64,000 nt of DNA from Lyophyllum atratum (taxonomy: Eukaryota; Basidiomycota; Agaricomycetes; Agaricales; Lyophyllaceae). The stretch spans positions 1-64,000 of the forward strand of contig JACGCN010000055.1 in the NCBI GenBank assembly GCA_014905825.1, written 5' to 3'. The notes beneath the pieces are model-generated. The model worked only from the letters and a program-made list of their open reading frames with translations, made no database searches and was not told where the DNA came from. How positions within the stretch are numbered: position 1 is the stretch's first letter; every line of letters starts with the position of its first letter. Made by a program: the position numbers and the translations under genes. Positions 10,873 to 21,429 of this stretch are shown here, piece after piece.

Positions 10873-13257
10873 TACTACTCGCTGTTACGTTTGTTCAATC
10901 GCATTTGTGATGACGCTCGTTTGGATCGTCTAGCGTCACAGAAATGAAACGGGAAGGTTGGGAATGTAAACTGATACTTACTAGCATACTCGACCGCACG
11001 CCAAGCGATGATCCTTCACTAACTATGCTGGTAAGAGTATAGATGCATAATGTCTTCGCTAACCGTATGAGTCCCTTGACCTCCCTTTCGAACTGAAACA
11101 ACGTAAGACAGAGTGCTAGCTAACCCATCATATACAAGTTTGAGACGGCTCAGCGTTTCCATACTATCTTAGAATCAGTTCGGACTTCGAGCTTCAAGCT
11201 TCAACAAGATTCAAACCTCAAGCTACGTCGTGGCCCAGTCATTATCCAGGTGGTGGAGCTGTTATGAAGACTCACCGACGTGATTTGTTTTACTCATCCA
11301 ATCTCTCAACTTTAGCCTCCTCGAGGCTCAATACGCCGGTGAAGATGCGTTGATTCATTCAACATGATTGGTGGCAGGCCGCAGACCGGCTCTGGCACTT
11401 GGCAGAGTTGCATCAGACGGCGCTCACGTGCTTTGCACAGCCACTGGTTGAAATCGGAATTTCGGCCGCACCCGTTCCTCTTGCCACTTCGGTGCCCGCT
11501 GAAGCTCTCCGAACTTCACTTTCTCGTCTTACTGCTCCTGGAAGAACGAGTCTGAGCTTCTCTCCGCAGCTTGTTTATACATGCTCCCCGTTTCAATTAC
11601 CAAAGCGTGCGATGAGCCGATGTTGATGGTTTGCGTCACCTTGGGAAGTGCAGTCTGCCCAGACGCTCTGCCTTTTTAATTATGTGACTACTTCCTGCCT
11701 TCATTTTGACATTCAAAAATGTCTTGACTCGAATTGCAACTTCCTCGTGGTTGGCATACGACTGTCCAGTTCACTCTCTGCAGCAACCAACGCTCGGAGT
11801 CGGGCTTACGTCAGGGGAAGGCCCGCTGTACCACATATAGGCGAATCCTGTATACTTGTGTATCGTCGTTTCTTGGCTTTTGGAGACAGTGAGGATAGAG
11901 GTCATGATCTTCTGGCGAAGATAGAGATCGGTTGTGTCGCTCATACCCTGAAGTGCGTTTTTTCCCCGTTCTCAGAGACGACTTTTGATACGGAATATTT
12001 TTCCTCTAGGGACTCGCGTGAGCGCAACGTAGATGATGTTCACTCAGTGTTTGGCGAACGTGACGCTCGTTGGCCGCGTCAGGGAATACACTTCATGGTG
12101 CAGCTTACGTCCAAGGCAAAGGTGACGGAGCTCTTGTTGCTCATGGCCGGACATATACCTTGAGGGTATGCCATTTCGACCGCATAACCATTTCAGGTGT
12201 GTTTTTTCGACTTTTCGCGCATCGATGATCCAGTTGAAGGAAAAGAATTCTTTGACCAGATGTTCGTTTGAACGTTTCTGTCAGAAGGCGACTACCAAAT
12301 CGGCGTACCTGTCCTGTGATGTCAATTTGTGTCATGGATTCCACCTTCGGGGTAGTTCCAGGGGATGCATTGTGAGGGTGATTCACTTCTTCGTCCCATG
12401 GTTCCTGTCAGTGGACCTCGACGTTCAGGACCCCCTATTTTCATCTATGGACAAACCTCGGCGCGTCGTGTCAGGTATACTCGCCGAGTTTTCTGATAGA
12501 GCCATGCGGAAATGTGACACTTCTGACGTTTGCCGCAATCACCCTATCGAATTCCAGAGCCTCTCGAAGAGTCTTGCACTCCTTCTTTCGCTGGAGATGG
12601 GGCGGACACGGATTGGACTGATAGAGAGTGGCTTCCTGCCTGCTGAGCGTTGAACGAAGGAAGCATCCTCACTGATCTCGACGTCGATGTCCTTAGAGGT
12701 GTGCTTACGCCCACTATCACTGAACGCAAAGTGGCCTGGATCGCACGATTGATGGATTGGATGGCAGAGGATGAAGGCGCGCAAGCGTCGCCAGCAGGTC
12801 TCAAATCTCGTGGTACGAAGGAGACAGGCCCCAATTCTTCCAGCTTGTGACGTCGAATTGATTGGTAGAATTATTTCATCGCTCATGCCATCACCGATGA
12901 AGTTGACCTCGAACTTAGAGGTCTACTCCGATGCATGATGCAGTGAATAAAGAAAAGACCACCGTCGTGGCAGGTGAGCTCCGGGTACACCTCGCGCGAG
13001 ACGTCAACGATAAATTAATCGGAAATGCCGACCAATATGAAAGCGCGAAGAGGTGGGCTGTTCAAGAGGAGGCACATTCACTCGATGTTTATCTAGACGT
13101 CTTTTTTTGCATGGTACTGAAAAGAGATTGGTTCGGAACCAGCAATATCGAAGCACCGCCAGCTTGCCAAGAGGTTAAGCATCAGATTCCTTGAGCACAT
13201 AAGATCGCTTGTTCCATGATAGATCTGGACCCATTCCTTGGCGGGACTTCCCCGCCC
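10873..13257. other. Intergenic region between convergent genes
   Basis: Holds the third copy of the dispersed repeat and, to its right (12.3-13.2 kb), several short frames on both strands without domain or splice coherence. I see no supported gene. Confidence 0.4.
11310..12240. repeat. Dispersed diverged repeat, copy C
   Basis: The segment 11385-11470 matches copies A and B through the CTTTGCACAGCCACTGGTTGAAATCGG block (shown here in two halves: CTTTGCACAGCC and ACTGGTTGAAATCGG). The segment 11730-12060 matches the left part of copy B. The order of the blocks differs from copy B, as expected for rearranged or nested decayed copies. Confidence 0.45.
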
Positions 13258-14951
13258 TCATTTACGAGACACAGTCGCCGAGATCAATCCGCTGCGAAGC
13301 CAAAATTATTTGAGCGACAATAAAAAGCCAGCTTCAAGAAAGATAAACCTACCTCGGTGCTGCGACGGGCATAAACACCTCTGCTTTGGACCTATCAACG
13401 CATTGTGATGTTAGAAATCGACAGATTAATAGGAGAGGAGAAGAAATAGTTGAACGCCCGCGATGCTCACGGCGAAGCAGCCCAGCTCAGACACGAGTCA
13501 TTTAGGGCCAAAGTCACGATGAGAGGAGTGCCGACCCCGCGATGAGAGTACGCAAATATGCGGTCGAGTCCAGGGGTAACCTATGCGGGCGCATACTTAC
13601 GGCGTTATGTTATCCACCCCGATGTACCGCATGTCCACCGGGATATAATGCTTGTTGGGGAGGGCGTACGTCACTGATTGTACGCCGTCGTTCTGGCCGA
13701 GGAGGAGTTGAGCCATCTTGTAAAGAGTTGCCTATGACGTTCAACGCGTCAGGGGGTGATACGGTTGAGAATCGTATAGGAGGCGCAAACATACCTGCAC
13801 GCTCGCGCTCTCATCCTCAGCAAACACCTCAAGTGTCACCGTTCTTGCGCGGTCCGCCACGCCAACCGCGTCCCACGCGGTGCCGTCGCCACTTAGACTT
13901 TCGCCTAGCTTGAAGTCCAGCTTCTTCTCGTCGACAGGTGCCGGGATCTTCACAGGCGCGAAGACATACTTGAGGTCTATGGCGGTGCTGAAGATGCGGT
14001 CGTCCACTTCGGCGAGGGTGGTGTACTCGTCACGGATGAAGGACCCGAAAGAAGATCCGGTTGATTTGAGGACTGCCGGCGCGTCCACGTGGTTTCAGAG
14101 GTATTAAAACTGTGCATCGAGGATATGCTTACCTAGAAGATCAGAGATCCCGGAGGTGACGTGGCCGATGAGATTATCCTTCCCTGCCGTACCGTCGATC
14201 TACCGGTACATCGTCAATCGAAGCCGCATCACAAATCGTCGTAACTCACCTCGACCTCGGCGACTCGCTTGTCTTCCCCATCACGATAGAATGCATGTGT
14301 GTGTCCCTTCTCTTTGCCCGCGTCGCTCTGTGTATTGTTGAGCGGGATGCGCGTCCACCGAAGCTGCTCGACAGTGATGAAAGCCTTGTGGATGTGTGCG
14401 TAGCGCGAGACGAGGTGAGTTCCAAGGTGCAGTGCAAAGTGTTCTGGTACTAGGATGTGTGGAGAAACCTTGGCGAGGTCTAGAAATATGATGAAGACAT
14501 CGTTTGATAAGATATGCTGATGGACTCACGTACAGTATGTGATATTCTTGACTATTGTGCGTAGCTGCGGTGTAAGTGAGGACTCCAGAGACAATGAGGG
14601 TCGTACGCACTGGAATCGGTCGCGACGACGACGGAGTTGTCCGCTTTGGTATAGCTATTTCCAGAAATTCGGTCAGCGATGGTTTTGATTCAGCGACGAT
14701 GACTGGCAGATAAATGGATGAGACATATATCGTATAATAAATGGTACAGACACCCAACAAAGCTTGAAATTGGGTCTGGTAGAGCAGATATCTCACCTGA
14801 CGTCGATCTCGCCTTCAAGCAGCGCTGTAACGTTGTATTCAACGACGTGATGCCATGCGCCGTCGCGAACTACTCGTAGGACTCGGATCTTGTCCTTCCC
14901 ATAGCGAGCCTGGAGTGTTGTTTGAGGCTGGCTCGAGTTACTGGTGGCCAT
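13258..14951 (-). CDS. Uricase (urate oxidase)
   Basis: Oxidises urate to 5-hydroxyisourate in purine catabolism, usually in peroxisomes. Nine exons on the minus strand fit in phase: 14951-14797, 14654-14611, 14551-14534 (only 18 bases), 14479-14250, 14199-14133, 14072-13795, 13731-13601, 13391-13353 and 13291-13258, giving 331 residues. Family signatures: YGKDK near residue 17, whose Lys19 matches the catalytic lysine; YTKADNS then VVVATDS with Thr64; KSTGSSFGSF; EYTTLAEVDDR; LPNKHY with His292; and VFMPVAAP before the C-terminus. The Lys-Thr-His catalytic triad is complete. The tail ATVSRK is PTS1-like but not a classical SKL, so peroxisomal import is probable rather than certain. The start is the only ATG in frame upstream of the conserved N-terminus. 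Function is clear. Confidence 0.96.
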
Positions 14952-15051
14952 TGTGGATCCGTAGCTGGTATAAAGTCAGGGGAATACGATATGGGACCGG
15001 AAGAGAACGTAAGGAGAAGTTGATGATGCGGCTCTGATCTGATTTGGGTCG

Positions 15052-15076
15052 GATAAGATAAGATATAAACTGATAA
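15052..15076. promoter_or_regulatory. GATAA cluster upstream of uricase
   Basis: Three GATAA cores (15052, 15057 and 15072) lie about 100-125 bases upstream of the uricase ATG. The second and third fit the HGATAR consensus bound by AreA/Nit2-type GATA factors, which activate purine-use genes when preferred nitrogen is scarce in ascomycetes. The same factor acting here is inferred. Confidence 0.5.
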
Positions 15077-15149
15077 GAGAACTGCATCCGACCCAGTACT
15101 ACCACCGCAACTGTCCACTTGACCTTGACGCCCCCATGAGGACAACTGT

Positions 15150-15810
15150 CAAAATCTTCCGGCTCCTGAGCCTGTTTCCGTCCCGTGTCGCCAGCCAGTG
15201 GCTGCACTTCGCCTAGCGATACGTGGAGCCGTCGTCCTCTGACTGTAATAAGCTTGGTTCACTGCGGTGCTCGACGCAACGCTACGGATGTGTCACATAT
15301 CAGGAGTGCACTAGGGATACATACGTCAAACGTTTCAATCAATACGACCGAATACCCAAAGGCTGGGAGGCGGGGATGGGAAGATCTTGGCAGTTTGCCA
15401 CCCAAGTTGGGAAGCGTTTTGTGTTTTTGCAGCTCTTTCCACCTGCATTGTTCGCTATGGAGGCTTTAGCATAGTGATGGTTGGTTAAGCCCGGTTCAGA
15501 ATGCTAGAGTAGAGAAGGCTGCCGCCCAAGCTGCCGCCGCGAAAGGCCCTGGAGGCTGTGTCGTGTGTATACACACTGTTTGGACTATGTGGCGTGTGCA
15601 TCTCGCTTCATGCTGCGGCCGAAGAACCGCAATCCATTTTTTTGTTCCTGCAATCGTCAACCCATCCCTGTATCCTCGTGTGCTTTCTTCATCGTAAGCA
15701 AGAAAGGGCTTTCTTTTGATTTCTGTACTTACATTGGACCGGAATCTCGACTGTCTAGTTTTCACGGCTTCCCAGACACGTTAAAATTGGGATTCAGTTA
15801 CTCGGTAGCA
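15150..15810. other. Intergenic between divergent uricase and F-box genes
   Basis: Short frames only. Probably the shared 5' region of the uricase and F-box genes. No domain or element recognised. Confidence 0.4.
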
Positions 15811-18504
15811 ATGCAAGCCAATCCCGAAGACCCCGTTCCGACTCGGAGTCAGCTTTTGGCCTGCCACCTCGAAAGAATTCGTGAGTTCCGGCCCATTACA
15901 ATTCGATGGAAAGTTGATAGTTTATCCATACAGTAAACCGTAAGTGGCGAGTGGCACAGGAGACAAGCTGAATCTGCCTGATACGTCTTGAAGTTCCTAT
16001 TATTGGCGATGGTATGGGACAGGATCTAGAAACAGAGTCCAGAAAGTTGTCTAATCAGGGTGCCTCACCAACATATGTGCGTATTCGCTCATTCTGTATT
16101 GGAAAACTCTTACATTCACTTCAAGGACGCCGATTTAATCGAAAAAGCCGCCATCGCGACGGCCGTTCTGGGTCGCAACAACTTGGAGCCTTCGGCTCCA
16201 GAATCCAGGATTTTATCTGCTGCAATCGAACATTTGGACAAAGAAATAGCCTTCAACGAGCGCGAACTGCTCTCGCTACAGCTGCAAGTCGACAAGATTG
16301 TTCGCGAAACGCATGGCTTGAAGGAAAAAGGTGCACGTCTAAAGGAACAGCAGAGTGTCTTCGGGGCTCCTCTTTCCCCGGTTCGCCGACTACCCGGCGA
16401 GGTTCTCTCAAACATTTTCTCACATCGGGCGGACGAAGAAATCGTTCCACCGAAGAAACCATCGTTGCTTCACATCATCCAAGTTTGTCAATCCTGGCGG
16501 CGCGCTGGTCTTGGTGATGCTAATCTTTGGAATTCACTTGTTATCGACGTGGAGGACGTATTTGAGTGGTCCCTTGCGGTTCAGCGATTGCCCTCGCTAT
16601 GGTTCTCCCACGCGAAAGATCTTCCCCTAAGGGTTCGTTCGGACTCAGAAATGCGGCATTTTGATGTCGCATTCTCGTCCACATTTTCATCACGTGGCTC
16701 CTTGAGTGACAGCCAGGAAGTTCGATCAATTCGATGGCATGAAGAGGAGATTTGATGGCATCAAGCCTGTACCGCCGAAAGATCGGCATAGCGGCAGGTG
16801 CCAATTTCTTTTCATTATATGTCTTTGTAGTTACCTCTTCATAGCACGGGAGAGGTAAGATTTGATATCAACCTAGGTGGCCTTAAATTTCCAGTAATTT
16901 TCAATGATATTGTCGACTGCGAGCAATATTCGGTTGATATTCGGTGGAAGTACATTGGTATCAAGGCTTCGGATAAAAATAAAACTCCGAATTTACCGGT
17001 TTCGGGAGAGTATCAGTCTCTAAAATCCGACCTGAGGAGAGATTCTTATTTGTAAGATACTTTCTGAGATACTCATACATTTCTGCGCTGACCATTTCCT
17101 TGATTTGGCGACCAACATATTTTTTGCCGCCTGGTGGTTGAACGGCATGGTGAGCGGAAGCTTCGGGACATGCCAGAGGCACGCGTACGTCACATCAGGT
17201 CACATCATCCAGTGCATGTGATGATAATTTGGACTACCAAAACGGGCGAGAATACGACATCAAAATGCCGCATTCTTGAGTCCGAACGAACCCTAAGGTT
17301 CGCTATCAAGGGTCCGGATAACGATACGATCGAACCACGCTCAGTGGCACTCCTCGAATCGCTCACACCCTTCTTATCCCGTCTCATCGAACTTCGGGTC
17401 GTGGCAAGTCGCGTTGAGCACCTCGCCGCATTCTTATGTCTTCCACGAGATAAGCTCTCGTCGCTGGAGACACTCAGTGTTATCTGCAAGGAGGGAAGCA
17501 TCCCGTCCACCTCATCAATAGAACTTTTCAGTTCGATGCCTGGCCTTCGAACAGTCGCTCTTGATTTAAGTTCTATCCAAATATGGCGATCTCCCTATTT
17601 CGTGTTTCCGTGGAACCAGATCACATCATTAGATATCGTACAGGTTCTACAATCCAAGGCATGGTACAGCATATTTTGCCAGTGCATCAATCTCGAGGTC
17701 GGGAATTTCACCATCGACAGCATCGGAGAACCTTTAACCACCAATTCACAAACACCTATCACATTCCAGAGCCTCACGACCCTTGTCATAGATCTTTGGT
17801 CAGAAGATGGCAGCGACATTGGGAATCTCCAAAGTCTGCGCTTCCCGGCGTTGCGCGATCTTTCGCTGGTCTCGGGGTTGTTCGAAGTTCCTGTCGAAAA
17901 CTTCCTTCGAACATTCCCACCCGAGAACTTACAGCGCCTCTGCTTAGCAAGGCTTGACTTGGACCTCGATGACCTGGTCGCGTTTCTTTCGCGCTGCAAT
18001 GGTCTGCAGGAGCTGCGAATCGAATTTCCCTCGTATCTCCACGATACCGTATTTGAGACTCTCCACACCGGTATCCGGGGTCTGGACTCCGTCCTACTGG
18101 CGCCCCCACCCACTCTGCCCAACCTCATATCATTTGCTGCGTGCATTTGCTTAGTACAGGAGAATATTGATAGCGGACAGGATCAGGTCTCAGAAGCACC
18201 ACTCACCACGCTGTTACGTACGTGGCACGAACGCTCCGCCGTCGCGGCAAAATTGCAGAACGTAACGCTCTTTCTTCATGGATATGATAGTGGGTGGGCT
18301 GAGTCTGACACTGAGGCGACGCACATCAGTCCAATTGGAAGGGATTACATAGCGAATCTTAGAACCAATCTGCACGACTGCATCTACGACGAGGCTGCTT
18401 GCCCAGCAGGATTTATGTTGGAGGCAACATTGTTGGATAGCAGGGACGTCGATCGTTCGACTCCTTTGATAAATCGTACAGTAGCGGATGGTTGGCACGC
18501 ATAG
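15811..18504 (+). pseudogene. F-box protein gene split by a TIR element
   Basis: Paralogue of the intact gene at 35099-37122 with the same exon plan: 15811-15880, 15994-16076 and 16126-18504. The product starts MQANPEDPVPTR, then a coiled coil (exon 3 start, SLQLQVDKI), then an F-box-like motif (VRRLPGEVLSNIFSH ... VCQSWRRAGLGDANLW). A leucine-rich C-terminal half follows, and F-box proteins of this kind recruit substrates to SCF ubiquitin ligases. A 663-bp element with a short target duplication sits inside exon 3. Reading through it stops at 16753-16755, leaving about 260 residues with coiled coil and F-box but no substrate-binding half. Without the 666 inserted bases the frame would be intact and about 621 residues, against 614 in the paralogue. 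Removal of the element as an intron cannot be excluded. Confidence 0.85.
16631..17293. mobile_element. Non-autonomous TIR DNA element (MITE-like), 663 bp
   Basis: Left end GGGTTCGTTCGGACTC and right end GAGTCCGAACGAACCC are inverted repeats that match over about 52 bases with about four mismatches. Both ends are flanked by TAA. The palindromic context makes the target duplication 3 (TAA), 5 (CTAAG) or 7 bases (CCTAAGG). A 3-bp TAA duplication would fit PIF/Harbinger. It carries no transposase frame. It interrupts the F-box gene, which dates it as younger than that duplication. Confidence 0.85.
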
Positions 18505-19370
18505 ACTACTTGAAAAAATGTAAGGGTGTATGATTTACTAGATGATCTCACGCAAGCTTCCACGCTCTATGGATCTCACACGGCGCATCCACAATGTCTT
18601 CAATATGATAATTATATATGCATTTTGATTGGCTATATTGTCGATTCTTCGGACGGAATCACCACTACGTGTATAATCTACTGCAGCTGGCATGCATGAC
18701 GATTCAACAGTTCTACTTACGAGGATGGTTTCGAAGAGATGTAATCTGATCTAATCTGTTCGGATCTATCCAAATCCGGTTCGAGAATGGCGTTCCCCGC
18801 GGATCAGATCTGCATAGGTCACGGTCGTACATGAGGCAGTCTTGGACAAAGAACTACCCTGGCGACGTTCAAAGTCTTTGTGTTCGCAGTTTGCCGCAAT
18901 GGAGATATATGAAGTCCTGAAGCAACGCGGTGTCACTCGTACTCGACGACCTTGACTTCCAGCTAGAATCTTTCACAATGTTCGAATCTTTCTGGCGCTT
19001 GCTCCATTCACATCAGGAAAAAACCACATATGTTCATAGTGATATAGAGGGTTGATAGACACTGGACCTCCGTACCCAAGTCCTCTTTGACATACCATTC
19101 TGTACCTCCTCTACAAATGACCATACCATTCCATACCCGCGCCGCAAATAACCATACACATACATACCCCTCTGTAAGATGTATGTACCAGTCAGTACGG
19201 ATACATAATTTGGAGGTATGCCAGGTATCCAAGGGGTACAACAAGTCCAGATAGGTATATCATCATGCCATTTGACCAGTAAAACAGGTACATTGCACCG
19301 CAAAATACAATAGCACGAGCAACTGAACACCCCCTACGCAGCGAACACAGGAGTGCAGCAAACTAATGAT
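18505..19370. other. Intergenic between convergent genes
   Basis: AT-richer than the flanks. A loosely repeated CATACCATTC-type motif occurs at about 19095-19140. No gene supported. Confidence 0.4.
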
Positions 19371-21287
19371 TTACTCCTCGTCCTCGTCCTCCTCATCATC
19401 ACCGTCTTCGCTATCTGTCTCCCCTGTATGTCCTTCGAGCTCCTTGCGAGCGCGTTCCTTGGCTTCTCCTGTGAGTTGTGGCTGTGCGGCGTCTTCGGTG
19501 ACGACTCCTGCGCGTTTGCTTGGACCAAAGCATGAGCATTGATAAGGAACAGTAGAATGCGGCATACGTACCAAGCACGACTGAACAGTTTCCTGCGTTT
19601 GTTGGTGGTGACCTCCAAGTTCAGGCTTTGCCACTCCTTAAGATCAGCGTGAAAGACTTGATGGCTGGCGAGGACGTCGTCCTCGGAAAAATCGGCTTGA
19701 ACGTGTTGGCCGGTTTCCCACTCCTTGATGCAAAAATTAATCTAGCAATGCCAAAAGGGAATCAGTGTCTGCCCTGCCGAACGATGTAAAGCAATGACGT
19801 ACGAGCGTGAAAATTAGGGCCAATGTTTCGATGGAGATGGGATCGAAGTAGCGCTTGAAGACGATGCCGGCCGACGCCTTATTCTTGAACCATAATCGTA
19901 TGATGAGATTGCCTATGATCTCGTTGCCGCCGTAGCCAGTCTGTGTCTTCGGGACCTGATTGACGTGTGAGTATTGAGCAGCCATACCAACAATACATCA
20001 ACATACCTTGTAATGGAAAGCGTGCCCCGTGAGTAGAGATGTTGCTAGATTTGCATTCTTCTTTATGTCGAAACGCTTGACAGGGTCACGAAACCCGTAG
20101 CAGCTCATAACAAGTGCTCGTGTTGGCTCAAGGAGGTCACTACGGATACGCGATCCACGTTTCTTGATCTGCGTAGGGCAAATTAGCGGTGACCGATTGA
20201 TTATGTAGGTTTACGTACTAGACGTAGCATGCGATCGGTAAATTCAAATCTCGATGACTCCTCCTTGCCCAGTGAGTCATCATTCCCCTCTGCATCCTGC
20301 TGAGCATTGGAAAAGCAAGCCTCTGCCCACTGGACACGAAGAGAGAGAGGAGGAAAGGCACCCCGGGTGCAGACAAGTATCTCATACTCACGTATAGCTC
20401 GAAGAAGCAGGGCCTGCACTTTCGGATTGCTAAAATCAGCGAGGGTCGGGGCCTGGGTGAGATTGAGTCCCGGGCGAAGTGTCACCTCACGGAGAGGCAC
20501 CTTCGACTTCTTAGCTTGAGGTGGCGGTGGTGCAGGAGTGGCCCTTGACGGTGAGCGGGACCGCTTATTGCTCGACGACGGGGTTGATGTCTGAGAGTTG
20601 CCGCCTTCATCATCGTTGATCGGGTTATCCGCGATGCCGTCGCTACCAGCTGGATCCAAGGTAACCACATTATCGTGAGGGTGAGAGCGGCCAATCGGGG
20701 ATGACGTAGCAGGCAAATTCACAAATGCGCGACGTGGAAGCTTACTTGCAGTGGAGATCCTGTCCTTGAAGTTGATGCGTCGGATAGTGGGTGTCTTCGG
20801 TTGAGGTACTATGATGGGTTCCAGCGGCTTGATCTATTAAAGTATGTCATGCACTGGACTGGTGTAAGCATGAGCGACGCACCGAGCTTGAGAACGCCAC
20901 ATCCTCTTCATCCTCATCCTCGCTCTCCAGCGCTGAGTTTTCGGGCTCGGACGAGCCTTCATTACTGGCTTTCTTGGCTGTTGCTGTAGTTAGTCTTGTC
21001 CGCAGTTAAATGAAACAAATATCACCGTCGGCCTTCTTCATCCTCGCTATCTTCTTCTGCCAGTTCAACAGCTGTTGCTGTGCCTTCTCGAGATTCTCCT
21101 TATCTAAATCCAGGTGGTTATGAGGTACAGAAGTAGATGGAGAGGCAGAAGATAACTTACTGGCGTGCTTGACTTTTTCTGACGCTTTTTTCTGCCTTTT
21201 TGGGGGTGCGGGTGCAGGTGGCCGGTCCATGTCTTCTTCCTCCTCGGGAGCTTCATCATCGGAGGGGACAATACGGTGGCGAGCCAT
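19371..21287 (-). CDS. DUF6532 domain protein
   Basis: Nuclear-type protein of an Agaricomycete-expanded family of unknown function. The ATG at 21287 opens MARHRIVPSDDE, followed by an acidic/basic low-complexity N-terminus with a KRQKKASEK stretch (possible NLS), a second basic stretch (NKRSRSPSR) and PPPPQAKKSKVP. The DUF6532-like part spans about 20400-19560. It includes QALLLRAIREYEILVCTR, SRIRSDLLEPTRALVMSCYG, TGYGGNEIIGNLIIRLWF and INFCIKEWETGQH, and is spread over exons separated by 45-65-base introns. The last exon is uncertain: the acidic frame ending DSEDGDDEEDEDEE at 19371 looks coding, but joining it needs a weak GTCGTG donor. The strong GTACGT donor gives a different basic tail. 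It is transcribed away from the Plavaka transposase with only 142 bases between the two starts. Confidence 0.75.
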
Positions 21288-21429
21288 TGAAGAGCTTAGA
21301 GGAGAAAGCAGGCAGGTGGGCGTTGCGAAGAGAGACTGGAAAATTTCGGAGTTGTTAGTATCACCTGACTTGAAATTTGAGACTTAGTGAACACCGACGT
21401 ACCAATTACATCCCTCTCGAAATATCCTC
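21288..21429. promoter_or_regulatory. Short bidirectional promoter region
   Basis: The only non-coding DNA between the divergent ATGs of the DUF6532 gene (21287) and the Plavaka transposase (21430). Both promoters must lie in or overlap these 142 bases. No clear TATA element seen. Confidence 0.45.

Noticed and set aside
13542..13913. Plus-strand frame across the uricase 3' exons
   Set aside because: Antisense to exons 6 and 7 and introns of uricase; no independent support.
15496..15936. Possible genes between uricase and the F-box gene
   Set aside because: Frames lack domains and coherent splice partners; the F-box start at 15811 is fixed by its paralogue.
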